Positions 36,904 through 46,002 of a stretch of DNA of 64,000 nucleotides are shown piece after piece. Positions within the stretch are counted from its first letter, which is position 1. Each line of letters opens with the position of its first letter. Origin of the DNA: Qipengyuania spongiae (GTDB lineage: Bacteria > Pseudomonadota > Alphaproteobacteria > Sphingomonadales > Sphingomonadaceae); NCBI RefSeq assembly GCF_026168555.1, contig NZ_CP092471.1:2366501-2430500 (forward strand), in the 5' to 3' direction. Both the position numbers and the translations under genes were made by a program. The notes below the pieces were generated by a model. That model did not search any database and was not told the origin of the DNA. It saw only the letters and a list, made by a program, of their open reading frames with translations.

Positions 36904-38088
36904 TTAATCCGCCGTTATCCGTCTGGCCATCGTTGCCAGAAGAACCAGGACCGCCAGCCCGGCGGCCAATGGCAACAGGATCCCGGTTATCGCCCCAAAA
37001 ACGAGAATGGCAAGCAGGACGATGCGATCGGCGCACAGCAACCGGATTGCAGGAGGTGCGAAGCGCGCGCCGTTATGCAAGGCGAGGATAAGCACGACAG
37101 GGACGAAGAGGCGCAGCCATGCAAAAGCTCCCACCGGCGGCAGTGCCAAGGCGACAAGAGCGATGATCAGGAAATCGGCCGCTACCATCAGAATTCGCAG
37201 CCCGGTCGGCAAGGCGCCTTCGGTTTTGCCGAGCAAGCTCACCTTCTCGATGACTGCAGCGATCGGAATAGTGAACATCATCGGCAATGCCAACGCCAAG
37301 CCGACAATGGGCTTTCCAAGAATGGCCGCCAGGCCAGACAGCAAGCCAAAGCAAAGCGCGGCCACCATCGGCGCGCGTTCCCCGCGCCTTCCAATAATGT
37401 CGCGCGCAAGGCGAAGACCGATCCGCTCGGCGACCGCGTTTCCCGGAGCAGCGAAACCGGCAGGCGTCACCTGCCGCCCGATCCAGGCTTGCTCGCGCGC
37501 TGCGAGGCCATCCTCGCGGACCGTCGCGCCCCACTGCCCTCGCGTCAGGATCGCTGAATCCAGTGGTATTGTCGCTGCTCCCGATTGCAGCGCGATACGG
37601 ACGAGCGCGGAGGCCGCGTCGGCATCGGGCGGCAGTTGCGTGAGCGTCTCCAGCTTGTCGCCGCCGACCACCAGCACGCCGGCCCATGCCCTGTCGGCGT
37701 CGAGCCGCTCGAATCCCAAGCCCGCGACGTTGTCGATCGGGAATGTCAGGACCGTCTCGTCATCATCGAGTTCTTCGGCAAGAATGTCAGGATCGACCAG
37801 CAGCCCGTCGGCCAGGGCTATCACCTTGTCATCGGGGCGGACGAGCTTGGCCAGCGAATGCGTGCTGCCGACCGTCTGGAAGCGAGCACCGGCCCTTTCG
37901 GCGCGGTGCTGGCAATTGACGATATCCTGCCCCACCCCGTCGACCAGACAGTAGATCGAGGTGCAGCCAAGCGCGATTGCGCAATCGATCTGATGGGACA
38001 GGACGCTGCGCCCCAGAAACCGTCGCATCGCATGGCGACGGTCGGTCTCATGGGATCTGGCCATGGCCGTCAGCAGGGCAATTCGCAA
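36904..38088 (-). CDS. Nucleotidyltransferase-like membrane protein of unknown function
   Basis: About 394 residues. The first ~230 have the texture of an NTP-transferase fold (RRFLGRSVLSHQIDCAIALGC, then DDKVIALADGLLVDPDIL, like the metal-binding Asp region of sugar-nucleotidyltransferases). The C-terminal ~170 form about five hydrophobic helices (MVAALCFGLLSGLAAILG, LALALPMMFTIPIAAVI and others). The arrangement recalls IPCT-DIPPS-type fusions for inositol phosphate lipids, but the CDP-alcohol phosphatidyltransferase motif (DGxxAR) is absent. A TTG at 38088 with GGAG six bases upstream is the preferred start; 38112 and ATG 38064 are alternatives. Confidence 0.55.
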   Translation of the reverse strand: MRIALLTAMARSHETDRRHAMRRFLGRSVLSHQIDCAIALGCTSIYCLVDGVGQDIVNCQHRAERAGARFQTVGSTHSLAKLVRPDDKVIALADGLLVDPDILAEELDDDETVLTFPIDNVAGLGFERLDADRAWAGVLVVGGDKLETLTQLPPDADAASALVRIALQSGAATIPLDSAILTRGQWGATVREDGLAAREQAWIGRQVTPAGFAAPGNAVAERIGLRLARDIIGRRGERAPMVAALCFGLLSGLAAILGKPIVGLALALPMMFTIPIAAVIEKVSLLGKTEGALPTGLRILMVAADFLIIALVALALPPVGAFAWLRLFVPVVLILALHNGARFAPPAIRLLCADRIVLLAILVFGAITGILLPLAAGLAVLVLLATMARRITAD

Positions 38089-38164
38089 TTCACGCTCCGG
38101 TCGGCGCCTCAAGGCGATTGCAAGCCTCTTAGATATTTAGCGCTCCAAGACCAACCATTGTGGT

Positions 38165-38488
38165 TTAATCCGTCGCGCGACGTCCGAGCTTTTCGAGATA
38201 ACCGCCGATCTCGCTGATAACCGTCGGTTCGCCGGGGGCCGCGGTACGCGCTGCATCCGCCATGCCCATAAGTGCGACGTCATGGAAGCCGGCAGCAAGG
38301 CTGCGAAGGCGGGATGCGGCCATGACCCAGTTGGCGTCGCAGCGCGAACGGGTGAGGAGATCGAGCTGCTGGGCGATGCTCATGGCGTAACCCTGCCGCA
38401 ATTCGCGCATTAGCCCGACATCGTCGCCGGCCGCCGCGGCGAGAGTCGTATCGAAGGATGCCGTTTCGAATGCCATGGGGTTTATCAT
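38165..38488 (-). CDS. Hpt-like four-helix protein lacking the histidine
   Basis: A small helical protein of about 107 residues. The segment ASRLRSLAAGFHDVALMGMADAA aligns with the Hpt signature (A-H-x-L-K-G-x-A), but the phospho-accepting His is Ser59 here. It lies 76 bases upstream of the nucleotidyltransferase-like gene, in one direction with the histidine-less kinase. Start codon uncertain: ATG 38488 is used, with TTG 38497 and ATG 38476 possible. If not an Hpt relative it is simply a small helical protein. Confidence 0.55.
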   Translation of the reverse strand: MINPMAFETASFDTTLAAAAGDDVGLMRELRQGYAMSIAQQLDLLTRSRCDANWVMAASRLRSLAAGFHDVALMGMADAARTAAPGEPTVISEIGGYLEKLGRRATD

Positions 38489-38545
38489 GTCGGACAAAGG
38501 TTAAAACCGGTTCAACCAAGCGCAAACTGTGATAGCTCAGCGACC

Positions 38546-41086
38546 ATGGGGAACGGCAATCACATTCGCGCGGTCGACGAACACGAAATCGAGGGGGCGC
38601 AGGAGCGACCTTCCAGCGAGGAAACGCGTCCCCGGGATGGGGATCCAAACGAAGCCGAGCATTCCGACGAATTCTTCGTCGAGCACATCGCTACCCAAGC
38701 CTCGCGCAAATGGATGCTTCCGGCAGCCATGATAGTGCTGATTACGGCATGGACTGCGCTGTTCGGCTGGACGATCCATCGCGAAGTACTGGGCGGAGCG
38801 TCTCTCGATCGCTGGATCGCTTGGGCCGGGGCGTGGAGTCTGCCGGTGATCCTTATCCTGGCAATCTGGCTCCTTATTCTGCGTACGTCGACACGCGAGG
38901 CGGCACGTTTCGGCGATGCGGCCGCTGCGCTGGCGCGGGAATCCGATCATCTCGAAGCACGCCTTCTGGTCGTGAACCGGGAGCTGAGCCTCGCGCGGGA
39001 GTTTCTCGCATCGGAGACCAGAGCTCTCGAGACCCTCGGCAGGACTGCGGCGGGTCGTCTTTCCGAGCATGCCGAACGCTTGAACGACCTGGTCGTCGAC
39101 AATGGCGAGCGCCTCGAAGCAATAGCCGGCGTCAGTTCAATCGCACGGGACAACATGGAAAGGCTGCGGAACGATCTCCCAGTCATCGCCAATTCGGCAA
39201 AGGACGTGGCCAACCAGATCGCCAGTGTCGGCGACCGCGCGAATGAAAGTCTGGAAGCACTCGCCGTAGGATTCGACAGATTGGACGCCGCTGGCAGGGC
39301 GAGCGACGAGCGCACCAGCCATGTGCGTTCGGTAATCGACGAAACTTTGGCCGAATATCAGTTGACGACCGAACGTTTGAGCGAGCTCGCCGAAGCGCGT
39401 TTCACCGCCTTGCGCGAAAACGGCGCCGGGTTTCGCGCCGAGCTCGATGCGCACGAGGTGGAAGTTCTGGCAGCGCAGGAACGACGGTTCGCCAAGATGC
39501 GCGACGAAGCGGCCGCGAACTCGGCGCAGATCCGTGCGGGCGAAGAAGAGGCGATTTCCGCATGGGAGGGACAGGTGGAGGCGATGCACGAGCGCCTTGC
39601 CTCTGCGGTTGCGGAAATTGCGAGGATCGACGAGCAGGCGCTGGATGCTTCGAACGACAAGCTCGCCGCGCTCGTGTCCGAAGCGGAGCAAGTCGACCGG
39701 ACGTTGGCCGAGCGCGATCGGCAGTTCGCCGAGAAGCTAGACGAGCGGCAGACGCGGCTCGAGGAGATTTCCCAAGCTGCGATGGCTCGCCTCGAGACAT
39801 GGATGACCGAGTTCGACGAATTGCTCGAACTGCGGCGCAATTCCCAAATTGCCCATGTCGAGGCGATCGAAGGGTCCGGTGCCGGCCTGCGCAGCGAATT
39901 CGAACGGATCGGCGAAACGATCGGCGCCATTGCAAATCAGACCCGAGACGCGGAAAACGGCATCGCGAGGTCGAGCGAGCAATTTGCGGCCGCGCTTAGC
40001 AGCAATCGCGAACCTCTTGAGCAAGCCGCGCATACTCTGTCCGAACTCACCGACATGTCCGTTCGCCTGCTCGAACTCATTCGTGCAAGTGCAAAGCATG
40101 GGCGCGAGGATATTCCCCCCGCCATCGGGGATCTGGAAGTCCGCCTCGCAATGGCAAAAGACCGGGTCGATGATCTTCGTGACCGAATGCAGGATACGAG
40201 TGCCTCAGGCGAACGCCTGGCCGAGACCGTCGAGTCCGCGACGGCAATGTCTCGCGATGCCGGTGAAAAGCTGGACGAATTGACCGGCCGGATCGTGGAA
40301 TCGACCGATCGTCAGAGCGAGACTCTGGCCGGACTGCGCGAACTGCTCGCCACGTTCGATCGCGAGAATCGGGTGGCGGCGGACACGATGCGAGATGAGC
40401 TCGGGGCCGCTCTTACGGAAGTAGCAGACCGCGCGAGGGCCGCGCTCTCGGAAATCGAGAGCGAGCAGGACGTGCGACTGCGCACGCTGGCGGACGGGAT
40501 CGCCTCGCGTAGCGGAGAGGCGATCGATCGCGCGCTCGACCGGAAACTGGACGAGGTCATGTCCGGTTTCGAGGAAGGAGCACGTCGCGCCGCTGAGGCC
40601 TCGCATGAAGCAGCGGTCCAGATGCGCGATCAGCTGACCCGAGTGAACGAACTCACCAGCAACCTCGAAAGCCGCATCGCGCACGCTCGCGCGCAAGCTC
40701 AGGAGCAGACGGACAACGACTTTTCACGGCGTGTGGCGCTAATCAGCGAAAGCCTCAACTCCAACGCCATTGACATCGGCAAGGCCTTGTCGACCGAAGT
40801 CACCGACACCGCCTGGACATCGTACCTGCGCGGTGATCGGGGAATCTTCACCCGCCGCGCGGTACGACTGATCGACAATACGGAACTGCGCGAAATCGCC
40901 GACCTGTTCGATGCCGATCCCGATTTCCGCGAACATGTCAGCCGTTACATTCACGACTTCGAAGCGATGCTCCGAACCCTGCTGTCGACCCGTGACGGCA
41001 ATGTTCTCGGTGTGACCGTGCTGAGTTCCGACATGGGCAAGCTCTACGTGGTGCTGGCCCAGGCTATTCAGCGTTTGCGCGAGTAG
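38546..41086 (+). CDS. Long coiled-coil inner-membrane protein
   Basis: An 846-residue protein with an acidic cytoplasmic head (residues 1-55), two membrane helices (WMLPAAMIVLITAWTALFGW and AWSLPVILILAIWLLIL), then about 600 residues of almost continuous coiled coil rich in Glu, Arg and Ala. The final ~120 residues (SLNSNAIDIGKALSTEVTDTAWTSYLRGDRGIFTRRAVRLID) look globular. The C-terminal part lies on the same side as the head. No Walker motif was seen although relatives are sometimes labelled ATPase. A structural, chemoreceptor-like or cell-pole role is possible; function unknown. Divergent from the Hpt-like gene. Confidence 0.8.
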   Translation: MGNGNHIRAVDEHEIEGAQERPSSEETRPRDGDPNEAEHSDEFFVEHIATQASRKWMLPAAMIVLITAWTALFGWTIHREVLGGASLDRWIAWAGAWSLPVILILAIWLLILRTSTREAARFGDAAAALARESDHLEARLLVVNRELSLAREFLASETRALETLGRTAAGRLSEHAERLNDLVVDNGERLEAIAGVSSIARDNMERLRNDLPVIANSAKDVANQIASVGDRANESLEALAVGFDRLDAAGRASDERTSHVRSVIDETLAEYQLTTERLSELAEARFTALRENGAGFRAELDAHEVEVLAAQERRFAKMRDEAAANSAQIRAGEEEAISAWEGQVEAMHERLASAVAEIARIDEQALDASNDKLAALVSEAEQVDRTLAERDRQFAEKLDERQTRLEEISQAAMARLETWMTEFDELLELRRNSQIAHVEAIEGSGAGLRSEFERIGETIGAIANQTRDAENGIARSSEQFAAALSSNREPLEQAAHTLSELTDMSVRLLELIRASAKHGREDIPPAIGDLEVRLAMAKDRVDDLRDRMQDTSASGERLAETVESATAMSRDAGEKLDELTGRIVESTDRQSETLAGLRELLATFDRENRVAADTMRDELGAALTEVADRARAALSEIESEQDVRLRTLADGIASRSGEAIDRALDRKLDEVMSGFEEGARRAAEASHEAAVQMRDQLTRVNELTSNLESRIAHARAQAQEQTDNDFSRRVALISESLNSNAIDIGKALSTEVTDTAWTSYLRGDRGIFTRRAVRLIDNTELREIADLFDADPDFREHVSRYIHDFEAMLRTLLSTRDGNVLGVTVLSSDMGKLYVVLAQAIQRLRE

Positions 41087-41088
41087 TC

Positions 41089-41361
41089 TCAGTCACGGAA
41101 CAGACGACTGATGTCGAACATCTCGACGCCGATCCAACCGTAGACGAAGTTCGCCACGAAGAGTGCGGTCAGGATCGCTGCCAGAATCGTGGCTCTCAGG
41201 ACCACGACACGCGGCCGGAAATTGGCGGGGGCACTGTCCGCCTGCCCACGGACCTTTTCCACGCCGAGTTCGTCATGCGTTTTCACACCGAAAGGCAGCA
41301 GGAAGAAGGCGCAGGTGACCCAGAACAGGAAATAGATCGCAAGGACGGAAGTCCACTGCAT
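41089..41361 (-). CDS. DUF1467 family small membrane protein
   Basis: A 90-residue protein with two membrane helices (SVLAIYFLFWVTCAFFLLPFGV and TILAAILTALFVANFVYGWIGV) around a hydrophilic loop containing the family motif FGVKTHDELG. DUF1467 proteins are common in alphaproteobacteria, usually near the nuo-birA-coaX-rnj genes as here. Function unknown. It starts five bases after the RNase J stop. Confidence 0.88.
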   Translation of the reverse strand: MQWTSVLAIYFLFWVTCAFFLLPFGVKTHDELGVEKVRGQADSAPANFRPRVVVLRATILAAILTALFVANFVYGWIGVEMFDISRLFRD

Positions 41362-41365
41362 CGCA

Positions 41366-43015
41366 TCAACGCTCCATCAGAACGACGCGCACCTGCGGAC
41401 GTTTGCCCGACCACCGCGTCGCAGCGCGCCGCGTCGCAAGCCGTGCGGCCTCCTTGATCTGAGCGGCATCATTGCGTGCCTGACCTTTCAGCCGCCCGAT
41501 CGACTTTTCTATATCGTCCCTCGCTTCGGCGAGGAAATCCGCCATGTCTTCATCGAGTGGAAGCCCGATCGCCTCGACATGAGGACGGTGATCAGCAGCA
41601 AGAGTGACAATCACCATCCCTTCACGGGCAAGTCTGCGGCGCATGACGACCGCTTCGCCATCGGCGGGCGCGATGATATCGCCATCGAGTACGAGCCGTC
41701 CGGCACGAACCTGCGCGATAGTGCCTGGTGATCCCGGAGCGAGACGCACGATATCGCCGTTCTGCTGGACGACCGTGTGGGCAATCCCGTTCGCGCGGCC
41801 GAGTTGCGCTTGCTCCATCATGTGACGCATCTCGCCATGGACGGGCACCAGCACCTCGGGACGCAACCATCCATAAAGTGTTTCGAGTTCCGGTCGTCCG
41901 GGATGGCCCGAAACGTGGATCATGCTCTGGCGATCGGTGACCATGGTCACCCCCTTGGCAGCAAGACGATTCTGCACCGCGCCGATCGAGATCTCGTTTC
42001 CAGGGATCTGGCGGCTCGAGAACAGGACGACGTCGCCCGACGACAATTCGATCGGATGATTGTCCTCCGATATGCGCGACAAGGCCGCGCGCGGTTCGCC
42101 CTGCCCGCCCGTCGCCAGGATCAAAACGTCCCCACGCGGAAGGCGCATGGCGGTATCGAAATCCACGGTCTCGGGGAAATCCTGCAGGTAGCCATTGTCC
42201 TGCGAGACCTCGATGATCCGATCCAGCGAACGGCCGGCGACGCAGACCTGGCGTCCGGTTTCCCGCGCCACGTCGCCAAGCGTCTGCAGGCGCGCGACAT
42301 TGCTGGCGAAGGTCGTCACCAGAACACGCTTGCCGCGATGGCGCTGCACCTCCTCGAGCAAGCCCTTGTAGACCGCTCCTTCCGAACCGCTGGGCGCGGG
42401 ATTGAAGACGTTCGTACTGTCGCAGACCAAGGCGAGCACGCCTTCGTCGCCGATCGCGGTCAATTCCTCCTCGGTGGTGGGCTCTCCGATTATTGGATCC
42501 TCGTCGAGCTTCCAGTCCCCCGTATGGAATATCCGCCCATGCGGTGTATCGATCATGAGCGCGTTGCCCTCGGCGATGGAATGCGCGAGCGGCAAGTAGG
42601 TGATCTCGAACGAACCGACCGAGAAACGTCCGTGGTCGTCCGGGATCACGTTCAGCTCGACTTCGCCGGTTATGCCCGCCTCGTCCAGCTTTCGCCGAAC
42701 AAGATCGGCGGTAAACGGTGTGGCATAGATGGGCACGCCTAGATCGGCCGCGAAATATGGAACGGCACCGATATGGTCCTCATGCGCGTGTGTCAGCACG
42801 ATCGCCTCGAGATCGGCAGCACGCTCCTCGATGAATTCGAGGTCGGCGAAAACCAGATCGATCCCGGGATACTGATCGCCGGAGAACGTCATCCCTAGAT
42901 CGACCATCAGCCATTTGCCTTGGCATCCGTAGAGATTGACATTCATACCGATCTCCCCGGACCCGCCAAGCGCCAGGAAAAGCAGTTCGTCTTCGGGTGC
43001 GAAGTTCTTCTTCAC
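41366..43015 (-). CDS. rnj: Ribonuclease J
   Basis: A 549-residue metallo-beta-lactamase/beta-CASP ribonuclease with 5'-3' exo- and endonuclease activity on RNA. The metal-binding motif is [15 protein letters not shown], with [13 protein letters not shown] upstream; beta-CASP motifs include [21 protein letters not shown] and the C-terminal [33 protein letters not shown]. It is soluble and cytoplasmic. The ATG overlaps the coaX stop, so coaX-rnj are co-translated. Confidence 0.95.
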   Translation of the reverse strand: MKKNFAPEDELLFLALGGSGEIGMNVNLYGCQGKWLMVDLGMTFSGDQYPGIDLVFADLEFIEERAADLEAIVLTHAHEDHIGAVPYFAADLGVPIYATPFTADLVRRKLDEAGITGEVELNVIPDDHGRFSVGSFEITYLPLAHSIAEGNALMIDTPHGRIFHTGDWKLDEDPIIGEPTTEEELTAIGDEGVLALVCDSTNVFNPAPSGSEGAVYKGLLEEVQRHRGKRVLVTTFASNVARLQTLGDVARETGRQVCVAGRSLDRIIEVSQDNGYLQDFPETVDFDTAMRLPRGDVLILATGGQGEPRAALSRISEDNHPIELSSGDVVLFSSRQIPGNEISIGAVQNRLAAKGVTMVTDRQSMIHVSGHPGRPELETLYGWLRPEVLVPVHGEMRHMMEQAQLGRANGIAHTVVQQNGDIVRLAPGSPGTIAQVRAGRLVLDGDIIAPADGEAVVMRRRLAREGMVIVTLAADHRPHVEAIGLPLDEDMADFLAEARDDIEKSIGRLKGQARNDAAQIKEAARLATRRAATRWSGKRPQVRVVLMER

Positions 43016-43788
43016 GCGACCGCCCGTCCCGCGAGAATCGCGAGGCCACGCAGCGTAAGATCGCTGTCTACCGCATCGAACAGGTCGGTATGCTCGTCGA
43101 ACAGCAAAGCCAGTCCGCCGGTCGCGACCACCTTCGCAGGGCGTCCGATCTCATCCTTCATTCGGGATACCAGTCCTTCCATCATGGCAACATAGCCCCA
43201 GAACACGCCGATCAGCATCTGATCTTCGGTGTTGCGACCGATGACGCTGTCGGTTGCGGGCTTCTCGATTGCAATCCGCGGGAGCTTGGCAGTGTTCCCG
43301 ACCAGCGCATCGAGCGAAAGATTAATCCCCGGTGCAATGATGCCGCCCTTGTAGGCACCGGTGAAATCGACTGCGTCGAACGTGGTCGCCGTGCCGAAAT
43401 CGACCACCACGAGATCGCCCTCGTAAGAGTCATGGGCGGCGATCGCGTTCAACGCCCGGTCCGCGCCGAGCGAATTGGGCTGATCGACATCGATCGCGAT
43501 TCGCCAGGCAGCGCTGCCCTGCCCTGCGACAATCGGCTCGACATCGAAATATTTGCGCGAGAAGACCGAAAGGTTGTGGATCGCGCGGGGGACCACCGAC
43601 CCGATGATGAAAGCGTCGATATCCTCGCGCGCAAATCCCTCGATCTGAAGCAGTTGCAGCAGCCAGACCGCATATTCGTCGCCAGTCCGCCTCGGATCGG
43701 TCGCAATGCGCCAACGGGTCTTGATCGTAAGACCGTCGAACAGAGCAAACACGACATTGGTGTTGCCGACGTCAGCGGCGAGCAGCAT
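43012..43788 (-). CDS. coaX: Type III pantothenate kinase
   Basis: A 258-residue kinase starting coenzyme A synthesis by phosphorylating pantothenate. It has ASKHA-fold motifs: [18 protein letters not shown] (phosphate 1), [29 protein letters not shown] (phosphate 2) and [15 protein letters not shown]. Type III enzymes need a monovalent cation and are not feedback-inhibited by CoA. It follows birA directly. Confidence 0.95.
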   Translation of the reverse strand: MLLAADVGNTNVVFALFDGLTIKTRWRIATDPRRTGDEYAVWLLQLLQIEGFAREDIDAFIIGSVVPRAIHNLSVFSRKYFDVEPIVAGQGSAAWRIAIDVDQPNSLGADRALNAIAAHDSYEGDLVVVDFGTATTFDAVDFTGAYKGGIIAPGINLSLDALVGNTAKLPRIAIEKPATDSVIGRNTEDQMLIGVFWGYVAMMEGLVSRMKDEIGRPAKVVATGGLALLFDEHTDLFDAVDSDLTLRGLAILAGRAVA

Positions 43789-44499
43789 CTATCGTTCTCC
43801 GTCGATCAGCATCACGTCGCCCGCGTGAATGGCACGGATGGTTCCGTCCGCCAAGCGAAGCCGCAGCGCGCCGTTGGGTTCAAGCCCCGCAAAATAGCCT
43901 CGCATCTCTTGTTCGCCGGGAGGCGAAACGGTGAGCGGGGTTCCGACCGGATGAGCAGCCGCTTGCCATCTGCGAAGAATGAGTTCGACCCCGAAACTGC
44001 GCCAGCGCTCGAGTTCGGTCGCCAGCGAAGCTGCAAGCCGTTCGGCGAAGAGGTCGCGCGGAACGGCCGGACCGGTCTCGGACAGGGCAATCGTCGGCCG
44101 GTCGGTCAGCTCGGGAGCCTGGGCGAGGTTGACGCCAAAACCCATGACGATGGTCTCACCGGATCGCTCGAGCAGGATGCCGGCTAGTTTCGCGCCTTCC
44201 AGCAGAAGATCGTTCGGCCATTTGAGCGTGAGAGTGCCTGGGGTGGGCAGGAACGGAAGCACCGCCTCGTAAAGCGCAAGGCCGGCCACGAAGGACAGCG
44301 TCTCTGCCGTTGGACCGCCGTCTCCAAGCGAGACAACGGTCGAACCCATGAAATTGCCCGCACCGTCGGACCATGCGCGCCCTTGCCGCCCCCGCCCCGC
44401 AACCTGCCGGTCGGCCAGCAGCCAGTCGCCTTCCATGGCGCGCTGGCCTTCTGCAAGAGCCGCAAGCAGGTCGGCGTTGGTCGAGCCCGTTTCGGCCAA
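43789..44499 (-). CDS. birA: Biotin--[acetyl-CoA-carboxylase] ligase
   Basis: A 236-residue biotin protein ligase without an N-terminal DNA-binding domain. Motifs are AETGSTNADLLA, ADRQVAGRGRQGRAW (biotinyl-AMP binding GRGRxGR), LTLKWPNDLLLEGAKLAGILLE and VMGFGVNLAQ. It attaches biotin to carboxylase carrier domains. No ATG is available before the ETGSTN motif; the frame is open back to the nuoN stop 40 bases upstream, and TTG at 44499 is the only plausible start. Relatives begin about three residues earlier. Confidence 0.9.
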   Translation of the reverse strand: MAETGSTNADLLAALAEGQRAMEGDWLLADRQVAGRGRQGRAWSDGAGNFMGSTVVSLGDGGPTAETLSFVAGLALYEAVLPFLPTPGTLTLKWPNDLLLEGAKLAGILLERSGETIVMGFGVNLAQAPELTDRPTIALSETGPAVPRDLFAERLAASLATELERWRSFGVELILRRWQAAAHPVGTPLTVSPPGEQEMRGYFAGLEPNGALRLRLADGTIRAIHAGDVMLIDGER

Positions 44500-44538
44500 G
44501 ACCCTGATCGTCGGCGCGGGGATCGCGTTTCCTGCCGA

Positions 44539-46002
44539 TCAGATCGCGAAGAAGAGCGAACTTGCCGCCCGATCAGCGACATTATCGAGCATCGGGGTCA
44601 GCAGATAGCCAAGCGGCGACATCAGCACAGTACTGATCGCGAGCACAGCCCAGTGCGAGACCGGGCTGCTGTCCTCGATCTGCCCTTCGGGTTCGTCGAA
44701 GAACATCACCTTGATGAACTTCAGGTAGTAGAACGCGCCGATGACGCTGGCCGCGATTCCGATAGCCGCCAGCGCGACCATGTCGGCCTGAACGGCCGCC
44801 TGGAAGACGACGAACTTGCCCCAGAAACCGAACAGCGGCGGGATGCCGGCCAGGCTGAACATCAGGAAGAGAACGCACCAGGCAAGCGCCGGGCGACGCG
44901 TCGAAAGGCCGCGAATGTCGTCAAAGGTATCGAGCATCTCGCCGGCCGGGGAACGGAGCATCAGCAAAGCGGCGAAGCTGCCGATCGTCATGGGCACGTA
45001 GATCGCGAGGTAGACGAGCGTGGCGCTCGCACCCGCCGGCGTCGCGGTGGCTAGGCCGATGAGAATGAAGCCGACATTGTTGATCGAGGAATAAGCGAGG
45101 ACGCGCTTCAGATTGTTCTGTCCGATCGCACCGAGAGCGCCGACCACGATCGAAGCGAGCGCGGCGAAGATGACGATCTGTTGCCAGGAATCGCTCTGGC
45201 TGCCGAACGGATCGAGCGCCATGCGCACGAGCATGGCCACGGCCGCGACTTTCGGCGCGCTGGCGAAGAACGCTGTGACCGGCGTCGGTGCGCCCTCGTA
45301 GACGTCGGGCGTCCACATGTGGAACGGAACCGCCGCGATCTTGAATGCCAGTCCGGCGAGCACGAATACCACGCCGAACAGCGCGCCAGTGGGAAAATCC
45401 GCCGCGAACACGATCCGGATGCGCTCGTACTGAGTGGAGCCTGCAAAGCCGTAGACGAGGCTCATCCCGTAGAGAATAATACCGGACGCCAGGGCTCCGA
45501 GAATGAAATATTTAAGCCCAGCCTCGCTCGAGCGCGTGTCGTTCCTGAGAAAGCTGGCCAGCACGTATGAGGCAAGGCTGGACATCTCCAGACCGATATA
45601 GAGCGTCATCAGGTCGACGGCCGAAACCATCATGCTCATGCCCACGGCGTTGAACAGCATGAGAATCGGATATTCGCCGCGATACTGCCCGCGCGCATCG
45701 AAGAAACGCGGCGTGACGACCAGCACGGCGATCGTCGCCAGATAGATCAGCAGCTTGGCGAAATTGGCGAAGCCGTCCATCCGGTAGAGCCCGCCGAACG
45801 CGTCCCCCCCGAGAGCGAACGACTGGCCGAGGAGCAGATGTCCGGCCCAGAAGGCTGCTCCGAACAGCGCCACGACCGCAGCGATGGTGACTGCCCGCGC
45901 CGACCGGTCGCCGGTCCAGGCAACGATGAGAAGAAGGATCAGACCTGCAAGCGACAGCGCGATCTCGGCACCGGTGAAATAGAAGGAAGCCGCGTAGTCC
46001 AT
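44539..46002 (-). CDS. nuoN: NADH-quinone oxidoreductase subunit N
   Basis: A 487-residue antiporter-like proton-pumping subunit of complex I with about 14 helices. It contains the conserved LKYFILGALASGIILYGMSL lysine/helix segment and the FHMWTPDVYEGAPTPVTAFFA loop typical of NuoN. The final gene of the nuo operon; its ATG overlaps the nuoM stop by one base (TGATG). Confidence 0.96.
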   Translation of the reverse strand: MDYAASFYFTGAEIALSLAGLILLLIVAWTGDRSARAVTIAAVVALFGAAFWAGHLLLGQSFALGGDAFGGLYRMDGFANFAKLLIYLATIAVLVVTPRFFDARGQYRGEYPILMLFNAVGMSMMVSAVDLMTLYIGLEMSSLASYVLASFLRNDTRSSEAGLKYFILGALASGIILYGMSLVYGFAGSTQYERIRIVFAADFPTGALFGVVFVLAGLAFKIAAVPFHMWTPDVYEGAPTPVTAFFASAPKVAAVAMLVRMALDPFGSQSDSWQQIVIFAALASIVVGALGAIGQNNLKRVLAYSSINNVGFILIGLATATPAGASATLVYLAIYVPMTIGSFAALLMLRSPAGEMLDTFDDIRGLSTRRPALAWCVLFLMFSLAGIPPLFGFWGKFVVFQAAVQADMVALAAIGIAASVIGAFYYLKFIKVMFFDEPEGQIEDSSPVSHWAVLAISTVLMSPLGYLLTPMLDNVADRAASSLFFAI

